From contig CADATP010000022.1 of the NCBI GenBank assembly GCA_902790935.1, positions 1 through 33,719 of the forward strand: DNA of 33,719 nucleotides, read 5' to 3'. Of the stretch, positions 8,705-17,024 are shown piece by piece; within the stretch, counting starts at the first letter, position 1; every line of letters begins with the position of its first letter. Made by a program: the position numbers and the translations under genes. This stretch comes from an uncultured Lachnospiraceae bacterium. Its GTDB lineage: Bacteria > Bacillota > Clostridia > Lachnospirales > Lachnospiraceae. A model generated the notes under the pieces. That model saw only the letters and a list, made by a program, of their open reading frames with translations, made no database searches and was not told where the DNA came from.

Positions 8705-9208
8705 TTACTTGCTCCAGCCGCTCTTTGTAATAAAGTCCTCGACTTCATTTTTGGGAACGTCTAAAGAAATTGCAAGCTCGCCGAAAAGGAAGTCGGCTGC
8801 GATACGATAATACTTTGCATCGACAGCGGTCTCTTTGCGTCCGGCCTCAATACGCTTTTTCTTTCTGGCATATATGGTCTTAACAAGGCTTACAAGCTTT
8901 CCTACGTCATTGCTTCGAACGCATCCCTTGTAAAGTCCTTCAACCATTTTTTCATTGGGAATCTCCAAACATTCAATATCAGGAATAGTCTGAACAAATG
9001 CTCTTGCCTGCTCTCCCGTAAGGATAGGTCTCATAGACTCGTCAGCAAGCGCAACAGGAATATACACAGTACTTGCGGCACTGTAAACCGGCTTTAAGAT
9101 ATAATACTTTTCATCCTTGTCCACACCCGAAATATCAAGGGTTGTGATCTGATCAATCTTGCAGACTCCTTTATTTCCGCAAGCTACATATTCTCCGATA
9201 TTAAACAT
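8705..9208 (-). CDS. CarD family transcriptional regulator
   Basis: A 167-residue protein of the CarD/CdnL family. The N-terminal ~60 residues give the RNA polymerase interaction domain (MFNIGEYVACGNKGVCKI, then a YYILKPVYSAASTVYIPV strand set), which resembles the TRCF RNA polymerase-binding module. The remainder is helical (LVKTIYARKKKRIEAGRKE and a YYRIAADFLFGELA segment), as in the DNA-binding half. Members stabilise open promoter complexes, but Clostridia carry several paralogues and the target of this one is unknown. It is a single-gene unit with its own promoter (9257-9265) and terminator (8650-8683). Length is normal for the family. Confidence 0.88.
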   Translation of the reverse strand: MFNIGEYVACGNKGVCKIDQITTLDISGVDKDEKYYILKPVYSAASTVYIPVALADESMRPILTGEQARAFVQTIPDIECLEIPNEKMVEGLYKGCVRSNDVGKLVSLVKTIYARKKKRIEAGRKETAVDAKYYRIAADFLFGELAISLDVPKNEVEDFITKSGWSK

Positions 9209-9238
9209 AAAAACACTTCCATTTCAAAACTTAGTTCG

Positions 9239-9265
9239 TTTACATAATGTAAAACTATTATAGCA
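9239..9265 (-). promoter_or_regulatory. carD promoter with palindrome at the transcription start
   Basis: On the minus strand TGCTATAAT (9265-9257) is an extended -10 element with a consensus TATAAT; the -35 (TTACAT at 17 bases) is weak. Just downstream, at the expected start, lies the perfect inverted repeat TTTACAT-A-ATGTAAA (9239-9253), a good candidate operator. Confidence 0.6.
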
Positions 9266-9322
9266 GAAACAGTTTTAAAATGTAAGGGTTTTCTCTCCGA
9301 AAAAATACACAAACATTAGCCT

Positions 9323-10399
9323 TTAGGCTTCATTCATCTTGGCTAATTTTGCCGCCTGGTCTGCCGCGATACAAGCGTCAACGATTTCTGCGATATCTCC
9401 GTTCATAACTTTATCAAGCTTATAAACGGTAAGACCGATACGATGGTCCGTAACACGTCCCTGAGGGAAGTTGTATGTTCTGATCTTCTCGGAACGGTCT
9501 CCGGTACCGATCTGGCTGCGGCGCATCTCCGCTTCCGCATCATGCTTCTCCTGCTGCTGAATATCATACAGCTTTGACTTTAGGAGCGCAAAAGCCTTTG
9601 CCTTGTTTTGCAGCTGGCTCTTCTCGGTCTGTGAATAAACTACGATTCCGGTAGGATAATGGGTAAGTCTTACGGCAGAGTCCGTTGTGTTGACACACTG
9701 ACCACCGTTTCCGGAAGCTCTCATAACGTCTATTCTTATATCCTTTTCGTCGATAACGATATCAATATCTTCATCCGCCTCGGGCATAACGGCAACCGTA
9801 CATGTTGAGGTGTGGATCCTTCCACCGCTCTCGGTTACGGGAACGCGCTGTACTCTGTGTACACCGGACTCGTACTTAAGCTTTGAATAAGCTCCGGAAC
9901 CGTTTATCTGGAAGGTTACTTCCTTGCATCCGCCGATACCGATCTCGTCCATACTGATAAGCTGGGACTTCCAGCCCTGGCTTTCTGCGTAATGTACATA
10001 CATACGGTAAACCTCGGCAGCAAAAAGAGCTGCCTCGTCTCCGCCGGCTCCGGCTCTGATCTCGACGATAACGTTCTTATCATCGTTGGGATCCTTGGGA
10101 AGGAGCATGATCTTCATATCCTTCTCGAGCTGTTCTACTCTATCCTTTGCCTCATTTAAGGTTTCTTTCAGCATCTCCCTCATATCTTCGTCGCTTTCGG
10201 AATCCAGCATATCAAGGGAATCCTGAATATCGGTCTTACACTTTTTGTATTCCGTGTATGCCTCTACTAAAGGAGTAAGGTCGCTTTGCTCTTTCATAAG
10301 ACGCTGAAAGCGCTTTGTGTCATTTGTAACATCGGGAGAATGGAGCTCTTCCATTATCTCCTCGTATTTTATGAGTATATCTTCAAGTTTATCAAACAT
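9323..10399 (-). CDS. prfA: Peptide chain release factor 1
   Basis: Recognises UAA and UAG in the ribosomal A site and triggers release of the finished chain. The 358-residue length is normal. It has the RF1-type stop-codon reading tripeptide PVT (187-189, where RF2 has SPF) and the peptidyl-tRNA hydrolysis motif GGQ (232-234) in [20 protein letters not shown]; the NGGQC variant is, as far as I recall, usual in Clostridia. The ATG follows GAGGT. It starts four bases after the prmC stop, whose last codons hold this ribosome binding site. PrmC, coded just upstream, methylates the GGQ glutamine, so substrate and enzyme are made together. No strong terminator follows; only a short AGCC/GGCT stem spans the stop codon. 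Confidence 0.97.
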   Translation of the reverse strand: MFDKLEDILIKYEEIMEELHSPDVTNDTKRFQRLMKEQSDLTPLVEAYTEYKKCKTDIQDSLDMLDSESDEDMREMLKETLNEAKDRVEQLEKDMKIMLLPKDPNDDKNVIVEIRAGAGGDEAALFAAEVYRMYVHYAESQGWKSQLISMDEIGIGGCKEVTFQINGSGAYSKLKYESGVHRVQRVPVTESGGRIHTSTCTVAVMPEADEDIDIVIDEKDIRIDVMRASGNGGQCVNTTDSAVRLTHYPTGIVVYSQTEKSQLQNKAKAFALLKSKLYDIQQQEKHDAEAEMRRSQIGTGDRSEKIRTYNFPQGRVTDHRIGLTVYKLDKVMNGDIAEIVDACIAADQAAKLAKMNEA

Positions 10400-10403
10400 C
10401 TTT

Positions 10404-11252
10404 TTACCTCAATGCTGATTTAACTGCGCTTGCCACGCGGTCGAGGTGCGCAAAATCTTTTATTATCTGAATCTCAATAAAGCCTTCTTTTTCAAGGAGG
10501 TCTCTTACGGCATCTCCCTGATCGTATCCTATCTCAAGAAGAAGATTACCACCAATGGTTAGCCTCTTTTTGGCCTCGGGGATAATCCTTTCATAAAATG
10601 AAAGTCCCGATTTATCACCGTCCAAAGCCATCCTCGGCTCAAAGTCCTTTACCTCCCTCATCAAGGTATCGCACACATCGGAGGCAATGTAGGGCGGGTT
10701 TGAAACGATCATCTCGAACTGTCCTTCAACGTTTTCAAAAAGGTCACTTTTTATAAAGCTGACATTTGCATCCTTCCCGAGTATCAGGGAAGCATTGCTT
10801 TTGGCAACCTCCAGAGCACCTTCGGATAAATCCACTCCTACGCCCTTACAGTCATTTGAATACTTAAGGAGGCTCAGGAGTATACATCCGCTTCCGGTAC
10901 ACATATCAAGGATCCTGCTGCCGTCGTTTAGAAGCCTAAGCGCTTCCTCCACAAGGATTTCCGTGTCGGCTCTCGGTATAAGAACTCTCTCGTCAACATT
11001 AAACTCAAGGCCCATAAAAGGCGCTTTACCTACGATATACCAAAGGGGCCTCCGGGTAAGCCTCTTACTCACTGCTTCTTCAAAAGCTTTAAGGCTCTCT
11101 GTATCCGGCTCTTTTTTTCCGTCCAAAATAAGGTCGCTTTTGGTGACGTTTAAATATATCTCCATAAGGAGTCCGGCCTCTGTATCCGGCTCTGAAATAC
11201 CGCCCTCCGACAATCTGTCTTTAGTGCTTTTATATATTTCAGCTATTGTCAC
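10404..11252 (-). CDS. prmC: Release factor glutamine methyltransferase
   Basis: Transfers a methyl group from S-adenosylmethionine to the GGQ glutamine of release factors. It has the SAM-binding loop [10 protein letters not shown] (~115-124) and the catalytic NPPY (185-188), plus an N-terminal helical domain for the release factor. I place the start at the GTG at 11252-11250 (VTIAEIYKS) rather than an ATG 36 bases upstream: GGGAGGA lies six bases before this GTG, and family members begin here. The product is then 282 residues, normal for the family. The start overlaps the end of the DUF1385 gene by 14 bases, so it is coupled to it. Confidence 0.93.
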   Translation of the reverse strand: MTIAEIYKSTKDRLSEGGISEPDTEAGLLMEIYLNVTKSDLILDGKKEPDTESLKAFEEAVSKRLTRRPLWYIVGKAPFMGLEFNVDERVLIPRADTEILVEEALRLLNDGSRILDMCTGSGCILLSLLKYSNDCKGVGVDLSEGALEVAKSNASLILGKDANVSFIKSDLFENVEGQFEMIVSNPPYIASDVCDTLMREVKDFEPRMALDGDKSGLSFYERIIPEAKKRLTIGGNLLLEIGYDQGDAVRDLLEKEGFIEIQIIKDFAHLDRVASAVKSALR

Positions 11253-12381
11253 GTTCGTCCTCCCAGTCGTCCTCATCAGGCTCGTCAAGCTCGGGACCGT
11301 CCTCGAAATCGTCCTCCTCTAAGATGGTATCATCGGGATTCTGCAGAGAAACAAACTCGTCCTTTTCCTCTTTAAGGAAATTGTACTTGAGCTTGATGTG
11401 GTCTTCTTCCTCATCCTCACCCATCATCTCATCGGTAACTTCATAATCGTATACTTCCTTGAGATATGCTTTCCAGTCAAATACCGCTTCAACGGAAGCG
11501 ATGGCAACCTGGATCATATGTTTATCCGGTTCTCTTGTGGTAAGATGCTGGATCCAGATTCCCGGAGCGGAGATGATGGTAATAAAGGCATTGTCGTATC
11601 TTCCCGCAAGAGAAAGAATCTCGTAGGAAATACCCGCGATCACAGGGATCATCAAAACTCTTACAAGGAGTCTTAACCAAAGGGTATCGACTCTTATAAA
11701 TATAAAGAGGATAACGCTTATAAAAACAACAAGGTAAAGAAAACTGGTACCGCAGCGCTTGTGGAATCGGCTGCTTCTGGTAACGTTTTTGACCGTAAGG
11801 ATCCTTCCCTTTTCGATGCAGTCGATACATTTGTGCTCAGCACCATGGTATCCGTAGAGCCTACGGATATCCTTAAGAGCGCTGATAAAGATGATATATC
11901 CTAAGAAAATAAGGACTCTGATGACGCCCTCTATGATCGCAACCAGGGAATCGTTTCTTACGAACTTATCAAAAAGCCCTGCAAGGTAAGCGGGAAGAAC
12001 CGCAAAAAGCCCTACAGCTATTATAAGAGAGATGATCGTTACGATTACCGAAGATCCGTTTCTCTTGCTGTCATTTTGAACCCTTTTGGAATCGCGCCTT
12101 GCTTCCTTTTCGCTCTCATCGTCATAGAAAGAAGCGGAGTAATTGATAGCACGCATTCCAAGGATCATAGAATCGATAAAGTTGAACACGCCCCTTACAA
12201 AAGGAACCTTCTTTAAAGGCGAACCACGCAGTATGCCGGCATAATGCTCAACCTCGACGGTGATATTTCCGTCGGGCTTTTTGACCGCTACTGCGTACTT
12301 TTCTCCGTTTTTCATCATAACGCCTTCGAGAACGGCCTGTCCGCCGATTCCCGAATAGCCCTTTTTCACACCTTCAGCCAT
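11239..12381 (-). CDS. DUF1385 family membrane protein (YqhQ-like)
   Basis: A 380-residue integral membrane protein of a conserved Firmicutes and Actinobacteria family with no established role. It opens GYSGIGGQAVLEGVMMKNG, the family hallmark, and has the conserved histidine motif YHGAEHKCIDCIE in the middle, flanked by about four to five hydrophobic segments (for example VIVTIISLIIAVGLFAVLPA). The C-terminal ~55 residues are strongly acidic (EDDFEDGPELDEPDEDDWED) and probably cytoplasmic. It is placed between rpmE and prmC-prfA, a neighbourhood common in Clostridia, which may hint at a link to translation but proves nothing. Confidence 0.88.
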   Translation of the reverse strand: MAEGVKKGYSGIGGQAVLEGVMMKNGEKYAVAVKKPDGNITVEVEHYAGILRGSPLKKVPFVRGVFNFIDSMILGMRAINYSASFYDDESEKEARRDSKRVQNDSKRNGSSVIVTIISLIIAVGLFAVLPAYLAGLFDKFVRNDSLVAIIEGVIRVLIFLGYIIFISALKDIRRLYGYHGAEHKCIDCIEKGRILTVKNVTRSSRFHKRCGTSFLYLVVFISVILFIFIRVDTLWLRLLVRVLMIPVIAGISYEILSLAGRYDNAFITIISAPGIWIQHLTTREPDKHMIQVAIASVEAVFDWKAYLKEVYDYEVTDEMMGEDEEEDHIKLKYNFLKEEKDEFVSLQNPDDTILEEDDFEDGPELDEPDEDDWEDERDNS

Positions 12382-12407
12382 AATACCCTCGCTTTGTTGT
12401 TAAAGAG

Positions 12408-12436
12408 AAAAAAAGGTTGAGGAATTAACCTCAACC
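12408..12436 (-). terminator. Intrinsic terminator between rpmE and DUF1385
   Basis: Perfect eight-base stem GGTTGAGG/CCTCAACC with a six-base loop, followed on the minus strand by seven T. It lies 14 bases after the rpmE stop. Only ~26 bases separate it from the DUF1385 start, so DUF1385-prmC-prfA are likely fed by partial read-through. Confidence 0.85.
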
Positions 12437-12450
12437 CTTGACCTTTTTCA

Positions 12451-12651
12451 TTACTTAAGACCGTACTTCTTATTGAACTTATCAATACGACCATCGGCTC
12501 TTGCAGTCTTCTGCTGGCCTGTGTAGAATGAATGGCACTTAGAGCAAACTTCTACGTGAATCTCAGGCTTGGTTGAACCGGTTACGAAAGTGTTGCCACA
12601 GTTGCAGGTAACGGTTGCCTGATAGTACTCAGGATGAATTCCTTCTTTCAT
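12451..12651 (-). CDS. rpmE: Large subunit ribosomal protein L31 (zinc-binding form)
   Basis: A 66-residue ribosomal protein of the 50S subunit. Four cysteines (Cys16, Cys18, Cys36, Cys39; TCNCGN and CSKCHSF) mark the zinc-containing C+ type, which also serves as a zinc store. I start it at the ATG at 12651 ([10 protein letters not shown]) because AGAGGTG lies just upstream and the family begins there; the upstream in-frame ATG gives 16 extra residues that do not belong to L31. It has its own promoter (12728-12756), a structured leader (12699-12720) and a terminator. Confidence 0.97.
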   Translation of the reverse strand: MKEGIHPEYYQATVTCNCGNTFVTGSTKPEIHVEVCSKCHSFYTGQQKTARADGRIDKFNKKYGLK

Positions 12652-12698
12652 TATTTTCACCTCTCTATAAAAAAGTATATTAGCGTTTTTAATCCGCA

Positions 12699-12720
12699 CT
12701 GCCTATGGAACCACAGACAG
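12699..12720 (-). promoter_or_regulatory. Leader hairpin in the rpmE 5' UTR
   Basis: In the minus-strand RNA CUGUCUGUG pairs with UAUAGGCAG-type bases across a GUUC loop: nine consecutive pairs including two G-U wobbles. On the plus strand the same positions would be A/C mismatches, so the pairing favours an RNA made from the minus strand. L31 leader structures exist in other bacteria; an autoregulatory role here is inference. Confidence 0.5.
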
Positions 12721-12727
12721 CGATACA

Positions 12728-12756
12728 ACTATATCATATGTTCGGGTTAAGCGCAA
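12728..12756 (-). promoter_or_regulatory. rpmE promoter
   Basis: On the minus strand TTGCGC (12756-12751) and TATAGT (12733-12728) are 17 bases apart, with TG before the -10. The predicted start near 12721 gives a ~70-base leader that begins at the 12699-12720 hairpin. Confidence 0.65.
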
Positions 12757-12795
12757 GGATTTTTTATCAAGTGATAAATTCTTTTTATTATTTTT

Positions 12796-13611
12796 TTAAC
12801 GCTTCTTCTTTCCTTTGTTTAAAAGGACAATAAGAATAACCGCAGTAGCAATGGCGATAACACCTACGCAGATACCTACAACGAGTCCGATATTGATCTT
12901 TTTTCCGGGCTCAACGATTATAGTGGGTATTGTAGGTTCCGGCATCTTGCCCGAAAAGTTCTGACCATTCGGATAAAGCTCTTCATAAGTCGCTCCGGGA
13001 TTATCGATGCAAACCCAGCCGGAAGATAAACGGAAGTATGAAACGTATCCCCAGGTATGTCCCGCTTCATCCGTAAAGAGCTCGTTAAAGTAAAGGTCAT
13101 CGTCTACGCCGGGATCAAAGAAAGATTCCGAACCCGGATATTCGTAAAAATATACTGCTTTGCCGTCTTTAACAGTCTTTATCTTAAGCTCGGCGCTTTC
13201 GTTTCTGATCTCGCCCGCGTGCTCTTCTCTGAAAGCAATCTCATCATAAACCGTTGCAAGATAATCCATAGGAACCCAGCCTTCGCAATTGGAAACAAGT
13301 CCCCACTCATTGCCCGCCTTGTCGGTATATTTATAAGCGATATAGATCTCGGTTCCGTTGTCATAGGTTTCGATAACAGATCCCGTCTCGGGAGATTTGT
13401 ATACCTTCAGTCCCTCTTCATCCGGTGAATTGGCGATGAACATTCTGTCATAATTCACAATAGAATCCTTGTGGCTTTCATAGAAGCTGTTTCTGGGCTC
13501 CCAGATAACATCCGCGTAAGATGCGATTCCGGAAAAAGCAAGTACTGCCACACTTCCCAAAACGGAAAAAGTTACAGCCAGTTTCTGTTTAATGCTTTTA
13601 AATAATCTCAT
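12796..13611 (-). CDS. Membrane-anchored surface protein with two SH3-like domains
   Basis: A 271-residue protein with an N-terminal signal peptide (1-~33, ending SYA), two bacterial SH3-like repeats (~66-117, with WGLVSNCEGWVPMDYL; ~142-203, with WGYVSYFRLSSGWVCID), a Pro-rich spacer, and a C-terminal membrane helix (~240-264) followed by NKGKKKR on the cytoplasmic side. SH3b domains usually bind peptidoglycan or wall peptides. The start codon overlaps the stop of the preceding membrane protein (ATGA), with GGAGGA upstream, so the two are translationally coupled. Role unknown. It ends the rho operon; only an AT-rich TTTATCA/TGATAAA stem (12763-12778) without a T run follows. Confidence 0.75.
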   Translation of the reverse strand: MRLFKSIKQKLAVTFSVLGSVAVLAFSGIASYADVIWEPRNSFYESHKDSIVNYDRMFIANSPDEEGLKVYKSPETGSVIETYDNGTEIYIAYKYTDKAGNEWGLVSNCEGWVPMDYLATVYDEIAFREEHAGEIRNESAELKIKTVKDGKAVYFYEYPGSESFFDPGVDDDLYFNELFTDEAGHTWGYVSYFRLSSGWVCIDNPGATYEELYPNGQNFSGKMPEPTIPTIIVEPGKKINIGLVVGICVGVIAIATAVILIVLLNKGKKKR

Positions 13612-13961
13612 AAATTTCCTCCTGTCAAAAGCTGTAAAACAATCCCCGCTCCATAGGATATGGTATTGAAAACAGCCGAATATATAAAAGGTCTTTTAAT
13701 CTCGTATCCTTCTCTTTTATTAAACAAAAAATAGATCAAACCTTCAATAGCCATCACACAAATTTCAGGCAAAATTTCCAAAGGAAACCCTATACCAAAA
13801 AACCAGGTCAAAAAGACGATGGCCGGATTGGTCAGAATATTGACAAGCGCCACTATTAATAGGCTCTTTCCCCTTATCCTTAAAGAATAAGCAAGCCCTA
13901 TCTCGATAAACAGAGTAAGAAGAAGCGATATACCGAACATTTTAAGATAAAAATCTGCCAA
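13608..13961 (-). CDS. Small integral membrane protein of unknown function
   Basis: A 117-residue protein with about four hydrophobic segments (MFGISLLLTLFIEIGLAYSL; LLIVALVNILTNPAIVFLTW; a LEILPEICVMAIEGLIYFLF stretch; YSAVFNTISYGAGIVL). I recognise no characterised family. The start used here is a TTG (13961-13959), five bases after the stop of the MFS-like gene and preceded by AAGGAA/AAAGG; an ATG seven codons inside (MFGIS) is the alternative. The downstream SH3 gene overlaps its stop codon, so the two proteins may work together at the cell envelope. Confidence 0.65.
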   Translation of the reverse strand: MADFYLKMFGISLLLTLFIEIGLAYSLRIRGKSLLIVALVNILTNPAIVFLTWFFGIGFPLEILPEICVMAIEGLIYFLFNKREGYEIKRPFIYSAVFNTISYGAGIVLQLLTGGNL

Positions 13962-13966
13962 AGCCT

Positions 13967-15040
13967 TTAATTTCCTTCCCTTTTACGTTTATCTTTAATC
14001 GCATCTCTTACGGTCAGAATCGATAAAAGGATCAAAGAGATCACACTTCCGGCGCACCCAAGTACCCCTCCGGAGACGGGAACCTTGGGCTCTAAATAGA
14101 AAATGTAGAATCCCACAAAAAGCCCGAAAGTAAGAAGCCCAAAGGAAAATCCGGGAAGGCGTGGCATTTTCTTTATCAGTATGTACAGTGTTACGGGCAT
14201 AGTCATATTAAAGAAAAAAAGCGAGAGAATGCCGCATACGGGTATCTCCGAAAAGATATAGAAAACGGACGCCGCCGTAAGGGAAATAACTACTGCTTTA
14301 AGCTCTCCTATCTTCGCGGCCAAAAAACCTCCCGCGGCTTTTCCGAAGGCAACCGCCAAAGTCGCCGTAAAAGCAAGGGCCAAACTGCTTTTCCATGAAA
14401 ATCCCACGCTCTGGCCTATGAAAGACCTAAGTACAACAACGACGAAGCAGATAAACGCGGAAAGGATCAGGTCTTTCAAAGAATCCTTAAATCTGTCCTC
14501 TTTTGCAGGAGGCTTTTCAAGGAAGATAAAATGCTTTTCCTCGTAATAAAGCCGCAAGAACCCCGCAAGCACAAGGGCAAGGGTAAGAAAGATAAATGCA
14601 TTTCTTATATATACTCCGAGAGTCGAAAAAGCGGAAAGCTCTTTTCCAAGAAAGATTCCTATAGCTCCCGGGGCAACAAAGACGCCGAGTCCCGCTCCTT
14701 TAAGCTTTCTCTCATCATCCTCTTTGATAGAGGTAAGGCCGCCTCCTATATGGAAAAGAGCGTTTCCGACTCCAAGAGCCGGGAAGCCGAAAGCCATACC
14801 CAAAATAGTAAAAAGCACTCCTAACAGGGTAACACCCCAATAAAAGCGCTTAATTACAAGCCTTCCCGAAAGCTTAGAACATACCGCATCGCAAAGGGCA
14901 CCAAAAGGCATCTGCAGCGCAAAGGCAAACAGATTGTAAAAAAGGTAAGCCTCCGCGCCGCGCTCAGCGTACTTTCCAAACATTGAAAAGGCACATATTC
15001 CGTCTATTAATAAATGAAGTATCGCATTAATTACAAGCAT
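13967..15040 (-). CDS. MFS-like multi-pass membrane transporter
   Basis: A 357-residue protein with roughly ten to twelve membrane segments and the charged loops of a major facilitator. It opens MLVINAILHLLIDGICAFSM, with acidic and small residues inside the first helix, and has the short loop LCDAVCSKLSGRLVIKRFYW between helices. Similar Clostridia proteins are annotated only as MFS or hypothetical, so no substrate is proposed. The ATG comes three bases after the rho stop codon and lacks a visible Shine-Dalgarno sequence (the bases before it are AACAAGTTTTTATAAATT), so expression probably depends on ribosomes finishing rho. Confidence 0.7.
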   Translation of the reverse strand: MLVINAILHLLIDGICAFSMFGKYAERGAEAYLFYNLFAFALQMPFGALCDAVCSKLSGRLVIKRFYWGVTLLGVLFTILGMAFGFPALGVGNALFHIGGGLTSIKEDDERKLKGAGLGVFVAPGAIGIFLGKELSAFSTLGVYIRNAFIFLTLALVLAGFLRLYYEEKHFIFLEKPPAKEDRFKDSLKDLILSAFICFVVVVLRSFIGQSVGFSWKSSLALAFTATLAVAFGKAAGGFLAAKIGELKAVVISLTAASVFYIFSEIPVCGILSLFFFNMTMPVTLYILIKKMPRLPGFSFGLLTFGLFVGFYIFYLEPKVPVSGGVLGCAGSVISLILLSILTVRDAIKDKRKREGN

Positions 15041-15043
15041 AAT

Positions 15044-16588
15044 TTATAAAAACTTGTTGGATTTAACCATTCTCACAAATTCCGCGTTGTTTCTTGTCTT
15101 GGCAAAAAGATCGAGAATTCGGTCCGTAGCTTCATCGGGCTTAAGTCCGTTAAGAGCCTTTCTCATAACGTTGATAGCCTCGAGCTCGTCTGTCTCAAGG
15201 AGGAGATCCTCTCTTCTTGTTCCGGACTTGGCAAGGTCGATGGCAGGGAAGATTCTTCTCTCGGAAAGCTTTCTGTCGAGAACGATTTCCATATTACCGG
15301 TACCCTTGAATTCCTCATATACAACGTCGTCCATCTTAGAGCCTGTCTCAACAAGAGCGGTAGCAAGTACGGTAAGGCTTCCGCCTTCACGCATATTTCT
15401 TGCGGCACCGAAGAATCTCTTGGGCATGTGTAACGCCGCAGGATCGAGACCGCCGGAAAGAGTACGTCCGCTGGGAGGAATAACCTGGTTGTAAGCTCTT
15501 GTAAGTCTTGTAATAGAGTCGAGAAGGATTACAACATCTTCCTTTTGCTCAACAAGGCGTCTTGCACGCTCTATAACCATCTCGGCAACTCTGATATGAT
15601 GCTCGGGCTGCTCATCGAAGGTAGAGTAGATAACTTCAACGTTCTTGCCGATAATAGCCTCTTTGATATCTGTAACTTCCTCGGGACGCTCGTCGATAAG
15701 AAGGATGATCATATGGGTCTCGGGATCGTTTTTAAGCATTGAATGTGCAATTTCCTTAAGGAGGGTTGTCTTACCTGCCTTAGGAGGAGATACGATCATA
15801 CCACGCTGTCCGTATCCTACGGGGCTTACAAGGTCCATAGCGCGCATCGCGATCTTGCATCCGGGAGTTTCAAGCTTAATCCTCTTATCGGGGAAAATAG
15901 GAGTAAGGTTCTCAAAAGATACTCTTTTTAAGGTCTCCTTTGCGGGACGTCCGTTTACTCTCTCAAGGAAAGAAAGGGGACTGAATTTTTCCTTTTCACC
16001 CTTTGCTCTCTTGATGCCGGTAAGGATATCACCCGTTCTAAGTCTGAAGCCGCGGATCTGCTGGGGAGAAACATATACGTCGTTGTCTCCGGGAAGATAG
16101 TTGGCGCTTCTGATAAATCCGAAGCCGTCTGACATAACTTCCAGGATACCCTCAACAAGAGTATCTCCGTCCTGGGGGATATAGGTGTCAAGACTTATAG
16201 GTGCTCTTGCGGGAGCAGGCTCTCCTTCAGGCTTTTGCTCAGCGGGTCTGCCTTCAGATCTTCCTTCCTGTCTCTGCTCTCCGTACTTTTCATCGGAGCT
16301 CTCGGCTACGGAAGACCTGTCCTCTTTTGATTCCTCAAAGGAAGTCCTCTTTACCGGTCTGTCTCCGGACTTGTCCTTATTGGTAATTACACTGACGCGG
16401 GTAGCTTTTCCGGCAATTTTTCTTGCCTTTGCGCTCTCTCTTGCCGCCTCTTCCTTGCGCTTTTCGTCAACTTCTATAAGAAGGTCCACAAGCTCTTCCT
16501 TCTTAAGTCCTGTAATTCCCTTAACTCCGCCGGCCTTCGCAAGTGCCTTTAATTCTGTTAATGGTAATGATAATAGTTTTTCTCTCAT
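15044..16588 (-). CDS. rho: Transcription termination factor Rho
   Basis: A 514-residue hexameric RNA helicase that releases transcripts at Rho-dependent sites. Residues 1-~43 are the Rho N-terminal helical domain (LTELKALAKAGGVKGITGLKK). Residues ~44-135 are a charged, disordered insertion (EGRSEGRPAEQKPEGEPAPA), absent from E. coli Rho but common in Clostridia and Actinobacteria. Residues ~140-200 are the cold-shock RNA-binding fold with FGFIR. The ATPase domain has Walker A SPPKAGKTT (267-275) and a LLIDERPEEVTD segment. Upstream lies a tRNA cluster; downstream three membrane or surface genes are packed tightly and may share its transcript. The ATG follows AGAGG. Confidence 0.97.
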   Translation of the reverse strand: MREKLLSLPLTELKALAKAGGVKGITGLKKEELVDLLIEVDEKRKEEAARESAKARKIAGKATRVSVITNKDKSGDRPVKRTSFEESKEDRSSVAESSDEKYGEQRQEGRSEGRPAEQKPEGEPAPARAPISLDTYIPQDGDTLVEGILEVMSDGFGFIRSANYLPGDNDVYVSPQQIRGFRLRTGDILTGIKRAKGEKEKFSPLSFLERVNGRPAKETLKRVSFENLTPIFPDKRIKLETPGCKIAMRAMDLVSPVGYGQRGMIVSPPKAGKTTLLKEIAHSMLKNDPETHMIILLIDERPEEVTDIKEAIIGKNVEVIYSTFDEQPEHHIRVAEMVIERARRLVEQKEDVVILLDSITRLTRAYNQVIPPSGRTLSGGLDPAALHMPKRFFGAARNMREGGSLTVLATALVETGSKMDDVVYEEFKGTGNMEIVLDRKLSERRIFPAIDLAKSGTRREDLLLETDELEAINVMRKALNGLKPDEATDRILDLFAKTRNNAEFVRMVKSNKFL

Positions 16589-16710
16589 GTTGCCTCTTTC
16601 AATAAAAATATATAGTCATCGGATTACAAAAAAAATGCAAAACAAAAACAGTGCCTAAACATTAAATCTTTGAATTGGGATTAATACTTTGACTAAAGTT
16701 AAATGAAATT

Positions 16711-16771
16711 GCGGAAATCTCAATAAAAAAGATTTCCGCTAACCTTTGCTCCTGCAATAATAACTATTGCA
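16711..16771 (-). terminator. Two hairpins between the tRNA cluster and rho
   Basis: The first in the minus-strand RNA is TGCAATA/TATTGCA (16753-16771), eight bases after tRNA-Met. The second is GCGGAAATCT/AGATTTCCGC (16711-16739), ten perfect pairs with a nine-base loop, followed by AATTTCATTT rather than a clean T run. They may process or partly terminate the tRNA transcript, or belong to a rho leader. The remaining ~120 bases up to rho are AT-rich; I see nothing else there. Confidence 0.5.
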
Positions 16772-16778
16772 ACTTGAC

Positions 16779-16852
16779 TAGCGAGAGGGGGATTCGAACC
16801 CTCGACACCGCGGGTATGAACCGCGTGCTCTAGCCAACTGAGCTATCTCGCC
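16779..16852 (-). tRNA. tRNA-Met (CAT), elongator type
   Basis: A full cloverleaf of 74 bases. The acceptor pairs GGCGAGA with TCTCGCT (G1-U72 wobble), the D arm is GCTC...GAGC, the anticodon stem CGCGG/CCGCG holds the loop TTCATAC, and the T loop is TTCGAAT. The first pair is not the C-A mismatch of initiator tRNA, so this is an elongator; a lysidine-modified tRNA-Ile cannot be fully excluded. The T arm has an A-C mismatch (GAGGG against CCCCC). CCA is not encoded. Confidence 0.93.
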
Positions 16853-16853
16853 G

Positions 16854-16926
16854 TGGAGCCTATAGGGCTCGAACCTATGACCCTCTGCTTGTAAGGCAGA
16901 TGCTCTCCCAGCTGAGCTAAGACTCC
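16854..16926 (-). tRNA. tRNA-Val (TAC)
   Basis: A 73-base cloverleaf. The acceptor pairs GGAGTCT with AGGCTCC (one G-U pair), the anticodon stem TCTGC/GCAGA encloses CTTACAA (anticodon TAC), and the T loop is TTCGAGC. The 3' CCA is not encoded. It lies one base upstream of tRNA-Met in the transcript. Confidence 0.96.
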
Positions 16927-17024
16927 CTATCGACATAGCGTCGACTCAATGAATATTACTACATGAAATCGAGCTTGTCAACAAAAATATTTAATGATCT
17001 GAAAGAAAATCCATAGATCATAAG

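Noticed and set aside
12763..12778. Terminator after the SH3 gene that follows rho
   Set aside because: TTTATCA/TGATAAA is a weak AT stem followed on the minus strand by A residues, not T.
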